Source: Vulcanimicrobiota bacterium
GTDB lineage: Bacteria > Vulcanimicrobiota > Vulcanimicrobiia > Vulcanimicrobiales > Vulcanimicrobiaceae
DNA: 64,000 nt
Assembly: GCA_027307235.1 (NCBI GenBank)
Contig: DAHUXH010000010.1
Location: forward strand, 1 to 64,000
Direction: 5' to 3'
Part shown: positions 9,226 to 17,314 of the stretch, piece by piece
Layout of the letters: each line of letters begins with the position of its first letter
Numbering within the stretch: the first letter of the stretch is position 1
Made by a program: the position numbers and the translations under genes
Notes under the pieces: generated by a model
Told to the model about the DNA's origin: nothing
Databases searched by the model: none
Seen by the model: the letters and a program-made list of their open reading frames with translations, nothing else

Positions 9226-10253
9226 TCAATTTCTTGCGCGTGGCCGTCCGAGGTTGCGACGAGCAGATCGTCGCCAGACGGCCAGAGCGTCGCGCGTGTC
9301 TCAAAATGGTGCTCGCCTTGTTCCATGCGCAGCCACGCCATCGGCGCCAGCTTGGTCGCGCGCGAACATGCCGCGGTCATCGCCATGCGTAAACGTTCGC
9401 GCATCTCCGCCGAAAAGTGCTCGGCGACAACCGAATGCATGAAGACCGTCAGGGCCCCGTCGCGCGGGCCGATCGCGGGCACCCATTGGAAGAGATCGGC
9501 GGTATCGACCGGCGCTGGTACGCGCCGGGCGACGCGATATGCGGCTTGCGCGCGTTCGAAGCGCTCGCGTTGATCGGCCCAAATATACGAAAGCAGCGTG
9601 ACGCGCTGGGCCGGATCGTTGGGGTCGAGCGGATGCAGGTCGCAGCCGCGCCGTTCGACGATGCGCATCGGCACGTCGCGGTGCGGGAGCGACCCCGAGG
9701 TTTCGCGATTGCGCAACACGAGTTCGGATGCCCGATCGCCCCACTGCCACCCGCGTCCTTCATATCCGTACGCGTCCAGGCGCAACATCAATCCGGCACT
9801 CGAACCCACATCGAAGAGCCGCACGTCACCGGTTGAACGCGCGGCGAGCGCAAGCAGACCGCCGAGCAACGGCATCGCGCGCGCCACTTCGTTGGTCTGC
9901 GGCGTTTGCTCGAAGATCGTGGCGATCCGCTGCGCGTGCGTTGCCATCGCACGCTCGGCCGCGCGCCACGCCGCGCTCGCGTCGCCGTCGCCGCCGGTGG
10001 AGGGGTAATGTGCTGCAAGTGCGGCGTCGCTTCCGTCGAGCGCAAGCGCGTGCCAGGCACCGAGTAAGCGCAGCCCGATGCGCGTCGTCTGCCCGCGCCG
10101 GCGATCGGCTTCGAAGAAAGCCCGAATGACGCCGCCCTGCTCGTAGTCTTGCACCGTGCGGTGCAGCAACTCCGCCGAAAAGGGCGAGCCCATGCGTGCG
10201 CACATGTGCTCGTTGCGCGTCAGATGCGCGCTGATGCCATCGGGTTCGTTCAT
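9210..10253 (-). CDS. DUF2332 family protein inside the dcw operon
   Basis: A 347-residue protein matching the uncharacterised DUF2332 family. At about residues 140-150 it has FDVGSSAGLMLRLD, like motif I (SAM-binding loop) of class I methyltransferases, followed by WADQRERF and a C-terminal segment with MAWLRMEQGEHHFET and DGHAQEIEW. A methyltransferase-like role is inference. The ATG at 10253 is 2 bp after the ftsW stop, and the end overlaps murG by 16 bp. The frame stays open upstream of this ATG, but that part lies over ftsW and is not protein-like. It has no membrane segment. Confidence 0.85.
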   Translation of the reverse strand: MNEPDGISAHLTRNEHMCARMGSPFSAELLHRTVQDYEQGGVIRAFFEADRRRGQTTRIGLRLLGAWHALALDGSDAALAAHYPSTGGDGDASAAWRAAERAMATHAQRIATIFEQTPQTNEVARAMPLLGGLLALAARSTGDVRLFDVGSSAGLMLRLDAYGYEGRGWQWGDRASELVLRNRETSGSLPHRDVPMRIVERRGCDLHPLDPNDPAQRVTLLSYIWADQRERFERAQAAYRVARRVPAPVDTADLFQWVPAIGPRDGALTVFMHSVVAEHFSAEMRERLRMAMTAACSRATKLAPMAWLRMEQGEHHFETRATLWPSGDDLLVATSDGHAQEIEWQLN

Positions 10254-10255
10254 AT

Positions 10256-11416
10256 TCAAGAAGCGTCGACGCGACGATAGCGGCCGACGTTCATGATGAG
10301 CGCGGCGCACACGAGCGAAACGACCAATGAGCTGCCGCCAAAAGAAATGAACGGCAACGGGACTCCGGTGACCGGCCACGACGACGTGACCACGCCTATG
10401 TTCACGAACGCTTGAATGACGATTAGCGACGCGCACCCCGCGGAGAGGAAGAAGCCGAAACGGTCGGGCGCGGCGATCGCGATGCGCATGGCACGGTAGG
10501 CGAAGACGACAAAGAGGACGATGACGGTGAGCGTCCCGAGCAATCCCAGCTCTTCGCCGAGCACCGAGAAGATGAAGTCGGTGTATTGCTCGGGCAGATA
10601 GAAGTACTTCTCGCGCGACGCTCCCAGGCCTAAACCGAGCAGACCGCCACTGCCGAGTGCGTAGAGCGACTGCACGATATGAAAACCGGTGTTCTGCGGG
10701 TCTTTCCACGGATCGATGAACGCGAAGACGCGCGCGCGTTTGTAGGGGCTCGCGATCACCGAGAGAATTGCGGGCGGCGCGGTCACGAGCATAACCAACG
10801 CCACGTGCATCGCCTGCGCGCCCGCGGCGATGAACATGGCGAAGGCGGTGAGCACGTACAAACTCGCGGTACCCATGTCCGGTTCTTTGAGCACGAGCAC
10901 CGCCGCCGCGAAGACCGGCAGGCAGAGCGGAAAAAGCCCTTTGGAGAGCGAGCGTATCCGGTCGCCGCGGGCGGAGAGCATGGCGGCTAGGTAGAGCACG
11001 AGCGCAAGCTTCGCGAATTCCGACGGTTGGAACGAGAACGATCCAGCGCCGATCCAGCGCCGCGCGCCGTTCACGACGACACCGACGTGCGGAACGAGCA
11101 CCGCCAGCAAACTCAGCAACGAGGCGCCGAATATCCACGGCGCGACGCTCTTGAGCTTGCGATAATCCATACGATAGGCTACCAGCGCCAGGATGCCGCC
11201 GACGATCAGCCAGATGAATTGGCGCTTGACGTAATACGCCGTGTCGTGATGATCGGCGTAGGCTTGCGCGCTCGACGCGCTAAAGATCATCGCCAATCCG
11301 AAACCGACCAGCGACGCCACCACCGCGAACAAGATCGTATCGGGCGGAGCCGTCACATACGAACGCAACGACGCGTGCTCGTGAAAGCTGTCGGACGCCG
11401 GCAGCGTCTTTCGCAT
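10256..11416 (-). CDS. ftsW: Lipid II polymerase FtsW (SEDS family)
   Basis: Polytopic SEDS glycosyltransferase that polymerises septal peptidoglycan with its partner FtsI. With the ATG at 11416 it has 386 residues and about ten membrane segments. Diagnostic motifs: FQPSEFAKLALVLYL, LKEPDMGTASLY, the long periplasmic loop with NTGFHIVQSLYALGSGG, and GVPLPFISFGGSSLVV near the C-terminus. A GTG at 11428 is an alternative start that overlaps the murD stop. It is followed after 2 bp by the DUF2332 gene. The FtsW rather than RodA name rests on position in the dcw cluster. Confidence 0.93.
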   Translation of the reverse strand: MRKTLPASDSFHEHASLRSYVTAPPDTILFAVVASLVGFGLAMIFSASSAQAYADHHDTAYYVKRQFIWLIVGGILALVAYRMDYRKLKSVAPWIFGASLLSLLAVLVPHVGVVVNGARRWIGAGSFSFQPSEFAKLALVLYLAAMLSARGDRIRSLSKGLFPLCLPVFAAAVLVLKEPDMGTASLYVLTAFAMFIAAGAQAMHVALVMLVTAPPAILSVIASPYKRARVFAFIDPWKDPQNTGFHIVQSLYALGSGGLLGLGLGASREKYFYLPEQYTDFIFSVLGEELGLLGTLTVIVLFVVFAYRAMRIAIAAPDRFGFFLSAGCASLIVIQAFVNIGVVTSSWPVTGVPLPFISFGGSSLVVSLVCAALIMNVGRYRRVDAS

Positions 11417-11420
11417 CGCG

Positions 11421-12824
11421 TTACGCACCCGCGGTCTCCTCCAATGCGGTGACGGCGGCGACGAATTGGCGGCCGCGATCCTCCGCCGACGTGAACATGT
11501 CGAACGACGCACATCCCGGTGAGAGCAGAACCACGTCGCCGGGTTGGGCGTGCTGGCGCGCCGCGCGCACCGCGTCGGCCATACTCCGCGCACGCACCAC
11601 CGGAACCCGCGCGATCGCGGCGGCGATGTCGTCGGCCGCCTCCCCGATCAAGATGGCGGCGCGCGCATGGGCGTCGATGTGCGCGCCCATCTCGGCGAAA
11701 TCGGTGCCTTTGGATTTTCCTCCGGCGATGATGACGTACGGTGCGTCGAATGCGCGTAATGCGGCGATCACCGAGCCGGGATTGGTCGCCTTTGAATCAT
11801 CCACGTAGCGCACGCCGCCGATCTGTGCGACCGGCTGCAAGCGGTGCGGCATACCGGTGAAGCTGCGCACACCTTCACGCAATGCCGCGACGTCGCAGCC
11901 GACCGCGAGCGCCGCGAGCAGCGCCGCCATCACATTGCGCGCATTGTGGTCGCCCGCAAGCGGAATGTCGCGACGATCGATCACCGGAACCGGACGCGGA
12001 TCGCCGCTGATCGGCGCATAGGTGATCGTGCCGTCAGCCGGATACATCGTTGCGTGCTCGTGATGTTCGTTCAACGTGAACCAGAGCTGCCGAGCCTCCA
12101 TGCGCGTCCGGCCCAACTGCCAGTGCAACGCCGCCAGTCGCGCATCGTCGAGATTGCCGACAAACGCGTCGGTCAAACCTTGATTGGCGAAGATGCGATA
12201 CTTCGCTTCGGCATACTCGTCCATCGATGCATAGCGGTCGAGGTGATCCTCGTCGATATTCAAGATGACCGAAACACGCGGTTTGAATGCGCGCACGGTT
12301 TCGAGTTGAAATGACGAGACCTCGGCGACGACCCAATCGTTGGCGCCCACGTCGAGCACTTCGGCGACCAATGGATTGCCGATGTTGCCGCCGACGCGCA
12401 CGCTGCGCCCGCAGGCACGCAACAGATGCCCGAGCAGCGCGGTCGTCGTCGATTTTCCCTTGGTTCCGGTCACCGCGAGAATCGGTGCCCGGCACAGCCG
12501 GTACGCCACTTCGATCTCGCCGATGAGCGGCACGTCGGCGCCCGAGATGCGCCGCGCCAGCCCACCGTTGGGCGGCACGCCCGGCGAGAGCACGGCCGCG
12601 TCGATCTCGGCAAGAATACCGTCGAGAGCATTGGGTTCGACGAATCGCGCACCCGCGCGTTCGATCTCCGCAATCTCAGGTTTCAACGCGTCGACCGGCT
12701 TCTCGTCGGTGGCAAACACGGTCGCACCGCGCATGCGCAGCACGTCGGCGGTCGCGCGACCGCTCTTCCCCAACCCGATCACCAGCCACGACTCGGTACC
12801 GTCGAAGCGCAATGCGTGCATCAT
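11421..12824 (-). CDS. murD: UDP-N-acetylmuramoyl-L-alanine--D-glutamate ligase
   Basis: Mur ligase adding D-Glu to UDP-MurNAc-L-Ala in the cytoplasm. The P-loop TGTKGKSTTTA is at 119-129; VILNIDEDHLDRYASMDEYAEAK and YVDDSKATNPGS follow, both typical of MurD. The ATG at 12824 overlaps the mraY stop by 4 bp and gives 467 residues, a normal size; the frame remains open further upstream but overlaps mraY. It ends 4 bp before the ftsW ATG. Confidence 0.96.
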   Translation of the reverse strand: MMHALRFDGTESWLVIGLGKSGRATADVLRMRGATVFATDEKPVDALKPEIAEIERAGARFVEPNALDGILAEIDAAVLSPGVPPNGGLARRISGADVPLIGEIEVAYRLCRAPILAVTGTKGKSTTTALLGHLLRACGRSVRVGGNIGNPLVAEVLDVGANDWVVAEVSSFQLETVRAFKPRVSVILNIDEDHLDRYASMDEYAEAKYRIFANQGLTDAFVGNLDDARLAALHWQLGRTRMEARQLWFTLNEHHEHATMYPADGTITYAPISGDPRPVPVIDRRDIPLAGDHNARNVMAALLAALAVGCDVAALREGVRSFTGMPHRLQPVAQIGGVRYVDDSKATNPGSVIAALRAFDAPYVIIAGGKSKGTDFAEMGAHIDAHARAAILIGEAADDIAAAIARVPVVRARSMADAVRAARQHAQPGDVVLLSPGCASFDMFTSAEDRGRQFVAAVTALEETAGA

Positions 12825-13783
12825 CGAACGATCGCCCATCCCGCCGCCGCGAGCAGCACCGACGTCAGCCAGAATCGCAGCGTGACTGTGGTCTCCGGCC
12901 AACCACCCAGTTCGAAGTGGTGGTGGAGCGGGCTCATGCGAAAGATACGCTTGCCGCGCGTCGCCTTGAAGTAGCCGACCTGCAGAATCACCGAAAGCGC
13001 TTCAGCCACGAACACACCGCCGATCAGCACGAGCAACAGCATCTCGCCGGTGAGAATCGCAGTTGCCGAGAGCAGCGCGCCGAGCGCGAGTGAGCCGGCG
13101 TCACCCATGAACATCTTTGCCGGATGGCGGTTGTAAACCAAGAATCCCAGACACGCGCCGAGCCCGAGCAGCGCCGCCTGCGTTGTTGCCGGAAAACCGC
13201 CGGTGACGCCGATCGCGGCGACGACGGCCAGCGGCGGAATCATCGTTCCGCTCGCGAGACCATCGAGACCGTCGGTGAGGTTCACCGCGTGAATCGTTCC
13301 GGTGATGGCGACAATGCCCAACAGCAGCCACAGCCAATGCGGCACGACGAGCGCATAGGTACCGGCATGGAACAGCACGTCGCGCGGAACGAGCCCAAAA
13401 CCGTCATCGAGCGCACGCAAGTATGCGATCGCCACGAGCGCGGTCGCCAGATACTTGGTGCGCGCGTTCAAGCCGCGATTGCGGCCGAAGCGAATCGCCA
13501 TGACGTCGTCGACGATGCCGATTGCGCCGCAGGCGAGCACGGCCAACAGCAACGCGCCCGCGAACGACGCCATCGGCCGAGCCGCCAGCGGCAACATCGC
13601 GAGCATGAAGACGATTCCCCCCATCGTCGGCGTGCCGGTCTTGCTCTGATGCGATTTCGGCGCGTCCTCGTACGCGATCTGCTTGAACTGCAGCCGGCGC
13701 AGCACCGGCAGCAGAAGCGCGCCGCCGGCAAGTGCGATCACAAACCCAACGCCGGCGAAGCTGATGATCGGCGCGAACGTCAC
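12821..13783 (-). CDS. mraY: Phospho-N-acetylmuramoyl-pentapeptide transferase
   Basis: Polytopic membrane enzyme that transfers phospho-MurNAc-pentapeptide to undecaprenyl phosphate, making lipid I. Motifs in order: KSHQSKTGTPTMGG (~38-51), the catalytic-region stretch NLTDGLDGLASG, FMGDAGSLALG and SPLHHHFELGGWPE near the C-terminus. The GTG at 13783 overlaps the upstream stop as GTGA and gives 320 residues, close to the usual size. Confidence 0.95.
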   Translation of the reverse strand: MTFAPIISFAGVGFVIALAGGALLLPVLRRLQFKQIAYEDAPKSHQSKTGTPTMGGIVFMLAMLPLAARPMASFAGALLLAVLACGAIGIVDDVMAIRFGRNRGLNARTKYLATALVAIAYLRALDDGFGLVPRDVLFHAGTYALVVPHWLWLLLGIVAITGTIHAVNLTDGLDGLASGTMIPPLAVVAAIGVTGGFPATTQAALLGLGACLGFLVYNRHPAKMFMGDAGSLALGALLSATAILTGEMLLLVLIGGVFVAEALSVILQVGYFKATRGKRIFRMSPLHHHFELGGWPETTVTLRFWLTSVLLAAAGWAIVR

Positions 13784-14484
13784 GATGCGATCTCCAGCAG
13801 CGGGTTGGAACCCGCGCCGCGCCATTTCAGCACGACGATCGGCGTCTGCTCGTCGCCGTTTCCGTGGGGATTGTCGAGTAAGGCGACTTCGACGTTGCGC
13901 CGCGCGACGGCAGTCGATGCGCCGAGCACCTTGGCTTTCTGCAAGTCGTTCGCGTCAACGACCGTGCAAGCGATGCCGGTGTGTTCGAAGACTGATTGCG
14001 CGAACGCGTCGGGCTGGTGCGGCGCGAACACGATCGCGCGTTCGAACGGCGGCATCGTGCCGGTGTATCCGTCGATCGCCGCGATCGCCTCGCCCATCAC
14101 TTCGTAGAACATGCCGCGCCGTCCGATCAAGCGTCCAAGCAGATGCATCACGGCAGCGTAGACGGTCTTGAGCGTGCCGACTTCGTCGATGACGAGTTGC
14201 AGCGATTCCGGCTGGCTCACCGTGGCGAGCGCACCCGCGCGGCGCGACAAGGCGTACGCCAAACGCGACGGGCGCACGTATTCGGCAGGAACGAAGCGGC
14301 CTTGCGCAATCGCAACGGCTGTCTCTGAAACGGCAAGTACGTCGCCGGTCCGCGCGATGCCGCGCACCGACTCACCGATGAGTGCGATCACGTTGTCGCC
14401 GGGTCGAACCAAGCGCGTTCGTACCGGAATCGCGACGATGCCTGCCGGAAGCTCCGCTCGTTCCACGTGCAATTTCCGCGTCAT
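13780..14484 (-). CDS. CofE-like (F420-0:gamma-glutamyl ligase family) protein
   Basis: A 234-residue protein resembling the bacterial branch of the F420-0:L-glutamate ligase family: VRTRLVRPGDNVIALIGE, GDVLAVSETAVAIAQGRFV, RRGMFYEVMGEAIAAIDGYT and VDANDLQKAKVLGAS are the recognisable blocks. True CofE adds gamma-linked Glu to coenzyme F420-0 with GTP. No other F420 gene is visible in the window. It lies between murF and mraY with 4-bp overlaps on both sides, so it is expressed with the peptidoglycan precursor enzymes. A ligase acting on a cell-wall or related precursor is a possible role, but that is inference. No signal peptide or membrane segment. Confidence 0.75.
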   Translation of the reverse strand: MTRKLHVERAELPAGIVAIPVRTRLVRPGDNVIALIGESVRGIARTGDVLAVSETAVAIAQGRFVPAEYVRPSRLAYALSRRAGALATVSQPESLQLVIDEVGTLKTVYAAVMHLLGRLIGRRGMFYEVMGEAIAAIDGYTGTMPPFERAIVFAPHQPDAFAQSVFEHTGIACTVVDANDLQKAKVLGASTAVARRNVEVALLDNPHGNGDEQTPIVVLKWRGAGSNPLLEIAS

Positions 14485-15854
14485 CCGCGCAACCTCTCGA
14501 CGATCTCCTCCAGCCGGTATTTTCGCGAACCTTTAAGCAACACGACGTCAGCAGCGTGCGTGTTGCGGTCGAGCCACCGTGCCGCGTCAAGATTCGTCGC
14601 AAACCGAACGATTCGCTCCGAGGAAAGCCCTGCGCTGCGCGCACCGGCCGCGAGGTCATCGGCGAAGTCGCCGCCGGCTAGGACGACGTCGGCACACCGC
14701 GCAGCGTGTTCACCGACGTTCCGGTGAAACTGCCCGGACTGCGGACCCAGCTCCGCCATGCCGGAGAGTACCGCGATATGGCACGCGCCCGGCTCCTGCG
14801 CGAACGCGTCGAGTGCCGCGAGCATCCCGCTGTAATTGGCGTTGTACGCATCGAAGACGATGCGCGGGCGGCCGTCGATGACGATGCGTTCGAAGCGCCC
14901 GCTTGGCAGGCGCAGCGTCGGGATCTCGGCTACGATCGTATCGAGGTCGACTCCGCAGGCGACCGCTCCGGCAATTGCGGCGGCGAGGTTCGCGCGATTG
15001 TGACGACCGGGAAGCTGCACGTCGATCGATCGTTCGCTGCGCACGCCGTTCCAGGACACGACCACGCGATCGTCGTTCACGACGACCGAACGCTGCGCAT
15101 GCGCGCAACGCTGCGGCATACCGTCGCCCGCCGCGAACCACGCCGGCGGTTGCGCGAGCGTTTCGGCACGCGCGGCGCTCTGCTCGTCATCCGCGTTGAG
15201 CACCGCATCGGCACCGGTCGCGAAGAGTCCCCACTTCGTCTGCGCGAGACGTTCGCGCGAACCCATGATCTCCAGATGCGCTTCGCCGATGTTGGTAAGA
15301 ATGCCGACGTCAGGGCGCGCGATCGCGGCCAGTTCGGCGATCTCGCCTTCGCGGCGCGCGCCCATCTCGATGACGAGCACGTCGTGCGCGCCGCCAGCCG
15401 CGAGCAGCAGCTTGCTCACGCCGATCTCGTTGTTTTCATTAGCGGGCGTGGCGAGCACGCGATCCCCGAAGCGCAACGCCAGCAGTTGTGCGAGGAAGGC
15501 CTTCGTGGTCGTCTTCCCGGTGCTCCCGGTGATCGCCGCGACCCTGCCGTGGAACCGCGCGCGCGCGGCCCCTGCCAACTGCATGTAGGCGCGCTTCGTA
15601 TCCGCGACGACCAGCGTCGGCACACCCGCCACGCGCGTGCGCTCGTCATCGATCACCACCGCGCAGGCGCCGGCCGCGACGGCATCCTTCACATACGCAT
15701 GCCCGTCGAAGCGCTCGCCGCGCAGAGCGATGAAACAGGCCCCAGGTGCGAGCGCGCGCGTATCGGTCGAGACGGTGAATGAGAGCGGCGTCGCCGGCGC
15801 GTCGAACGCGCGTGCGCCGGTCGCGTCGAGCGCTTCGGTGAATGCGATGGTCAC
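14481..15854 (-). CDS. murF: UDP-N-acetylmuramoyl-tripeptide--D-alanyl-D-alanine ligase
   Basis: Last cytoplasmic Mur ligase; it adds the D-Ala-D-Ala made by Ddl. The 457-residue protein has the N-terminal FTVSTDTRALAPGACFIAL substrate domain, the P-loop ITGSTGKTTTK (108-118), the ATP-site block NEIGVSKLLL and FDAYNANYSGMLAAL, all typical of MurF. It overlaps murE upstream and the CofE-like gene downstream by 4 bp each. Confidence 0.95.
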   Translation of the reverse strand: MTIAFTEALDATGARAFDAPATPLSFTVSTDTRALAPGACFIALRGERFDGHAYVKDAVAAGACAVVIDDERTRVAGVPTLVVADTKRAYMQLAGAARARFHGRVAAITGSTGKTTTKAFLAQLLALRFGDRVLATPANENNEIGVSKLLLAAGGAHDVLVIEMGARREGEIAELAAIARPDVGILTNIGEAHLEIMGSRERLAQTKWGLFATGADAVLNADDEQSAARAETLAQPPAWFAAGDGMPQRCAHAQRSVVVNDDRVVVSWNGVRSERSIDVQLPGRHNRANLAAAIAGAVACGVDLDTIVAEIPTLRLPSGRFERIVIDGRPRIVFDAYNANYSGMLAALDAFAQEPGACHIAVLSGMAELGPQSGQFHRNVGEHAARCADVVLAGGDFADDLAAGARSAGLSSERIVRFATNLDAARWLDRNTHAADVVLLKGSRKYRLEEIVERLRG

Positions 15855-17314
15855 GATGCGACGCTCCGCCTCGCGAGCGCGGCGCGCGCCTCGGCGGCGT
15901 CATCGAACTCCGCGACGCGGTCGCCGATGATCTGATAGGTTTCGTGTCCCTTTCCGGCGATCAGCACGGTGTCGCCGGGTTGCGCCTGCGCGATCGCACC
16001 TTCGATCGCCGCATGACGATCGAGTTCGACGGTGACCTCATGTCCGCGTAATCCGGGGAGAATGTCCTCGACGATCGCACGCGCGTCTTCGCTGCGCGGA
16101 TTGTCGCTCGTGACGTAGATACGATCGGCATGACGAGCCGCCGCCGCACCCATCTCTTGGCGTTTCCCGCGATCGCGATCGCCGCCGCATCCGAACACGA
16201 CGATCAGTTCGCGCCGCGTGGTCTCGCGGAGTGCGCGCAATGCTTGGTCGAGCGAATCGGGCGTGTGCGCATAGTCGACCACCACAGCGATCTCCCCGTC
16301 CCCGATGCGCTCCATGCGCCCGGGCACACGTTCCAGCGCCGCGAGCCCGCGTGCGCTCACTGCGTCGTCGACGCCGAGCGCGCGCGCGACGCCGATCGCC
16401 GCCAACGCGTTGAGAACATTGAAACGGCCGGGAATGCGTACGTTGAATTCGGTCGCGTCGACGCTGAATCGACTGCCCGCCGCTTCGAGCACGAGGCCGC
16501 GAGCCACGAGGTCAGCTTTCGTATCGATTGCGTAGGTGATGACAGGTTTGCGCGGACGCAGGGTGTGCGACCAGCGCGCGCCCCACTCGTCGTCAAGATT
16601 CAAGACACAAGCAGCCGCCATCTCGAAGAGTCGATGCTTCGCCGACGCATAGGCGTCGATCGTCGTGTGGAAATCGAGATGATCGCGCGTGACGTTGGTG
16701 AGCGCCGCGACGGCGAAGCGCACGTCTTCCACACGATCGAGTACGAGCGCATGTGAGCTCACCTCCATCGCGACGCACTTCCCACCCTCGTCGCGCATCT
16801 GCGCCAGCAGCCCGTGCAGCTCCGGCGGCAGCGGCGTGGTGTTCGAGAGTCGCCACGCGCGGTCGTTGAAGAATGCGCCGACCGTTCCGATCACGCCGCA
16901 CGTGCGGCGCGCGGTGTCGAGAATCGATGCGATCATGTGCGTCGTCGTCGTCTTGCCGTTGGTCCCGGTGACGCCGATCACATCGAGCGCATGCGACGGA
17001 TCGCCAAAGAACGCAGCCGCCAGCGATGCCAGCGCGCGGCGCGCGTCGGGCACGTGGATCGCGGTCGTGCCGGCTTCGATGTCCAACGCCCGCGCCGCCT
17101 CAACCACCACAGCGACCGCGCCATTCTTGATCGCCTGCGTGACGAAGCGATGCCCGTCCGTGTGTTCGCCCGGCACCGCCACGAAGAGCGCACCCGGAGT
17201 GACCGCGCGCGAGTTAATCGCGATCGCAGTGACGGAGCGATCGAGGTCGCCGATCACGACCGCGCTCGCCGGCAGCCGGTCGCGCAACGCGGACAAACGC
17301 ACCACTGCCGTCAC
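15851..17314 (-). CDS. murE: UDP-N-acetylmuramoyl-tripeptide synthetase (meso-DAP type)
   Basis: Mur ligase adding the third stem residue. The 487-residue protein has the P-loop GTNGKTTTT at 117-125, DHLDFHTTIDAYASAK, and VVDYAHTPDSLDQAL. The DNPR motif at 404-407 is the one associated with meso-diaminopimelate rather than lysine addition, so the wall is probably A1gamma-like with DAP. It overlaps ftsI and murF by 4 bp each. Confidence 0.95.
   Translation of the reverse strand: MTAVVRLSALRDRLPASAVVIGDLDRSVTAIAINSRAVTPGALFVAVPGEHTDGHRFVTQAIKNGAVAVVVEAARALDIEAGTTAIHVPDARRALASLAAAFFGDPSHALDVIGVTGTNGKTTTTHMIASILDTARRTCGVIGTVGAFFNDRAWRLSNTTPLPPELHGLLAQMRDEGGKCVAMEVSSHALVLDRVEDVRFAVAALTNVTRDHLDFHTTIDAYASAKHRLFEMAAACVLNLDDEWGARWSHTLRPRKPVITYAIDTKADLVARGLVLEAAGSRFSVDATEFNVRIPGRFNVLNALAAIGVARALGVDDAVSARGLAALERVPGRMERIGDGEIAVVVDYAHTPDSLDQALRALRETTRRELIVVFGCGGDRDRGKRQEMGAAAARHADRIYVTSDNPRSEDARAIVEDILPGLRGHEVTVELDRHAAIEGAIAQAQPGDTVLIAGKGHETYQIIGDRVAEFDDAAEARAALARRSVAS

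Noticed and set aside
8335-9573. 412-codon open frame on the plus strand
   Set aside because: Antisense to murG and the DUF2332 gene; composition is Arg/His-rich without any motif.
10254-11138. N-terminal extension of the DUF2332 gene, giving a 642-residue protein
   Set aside because: The added part lies over ftsW in another frame and looks like a shadow; the ATG at 10253, 2 bp after the ftsW stop, is the natural start.
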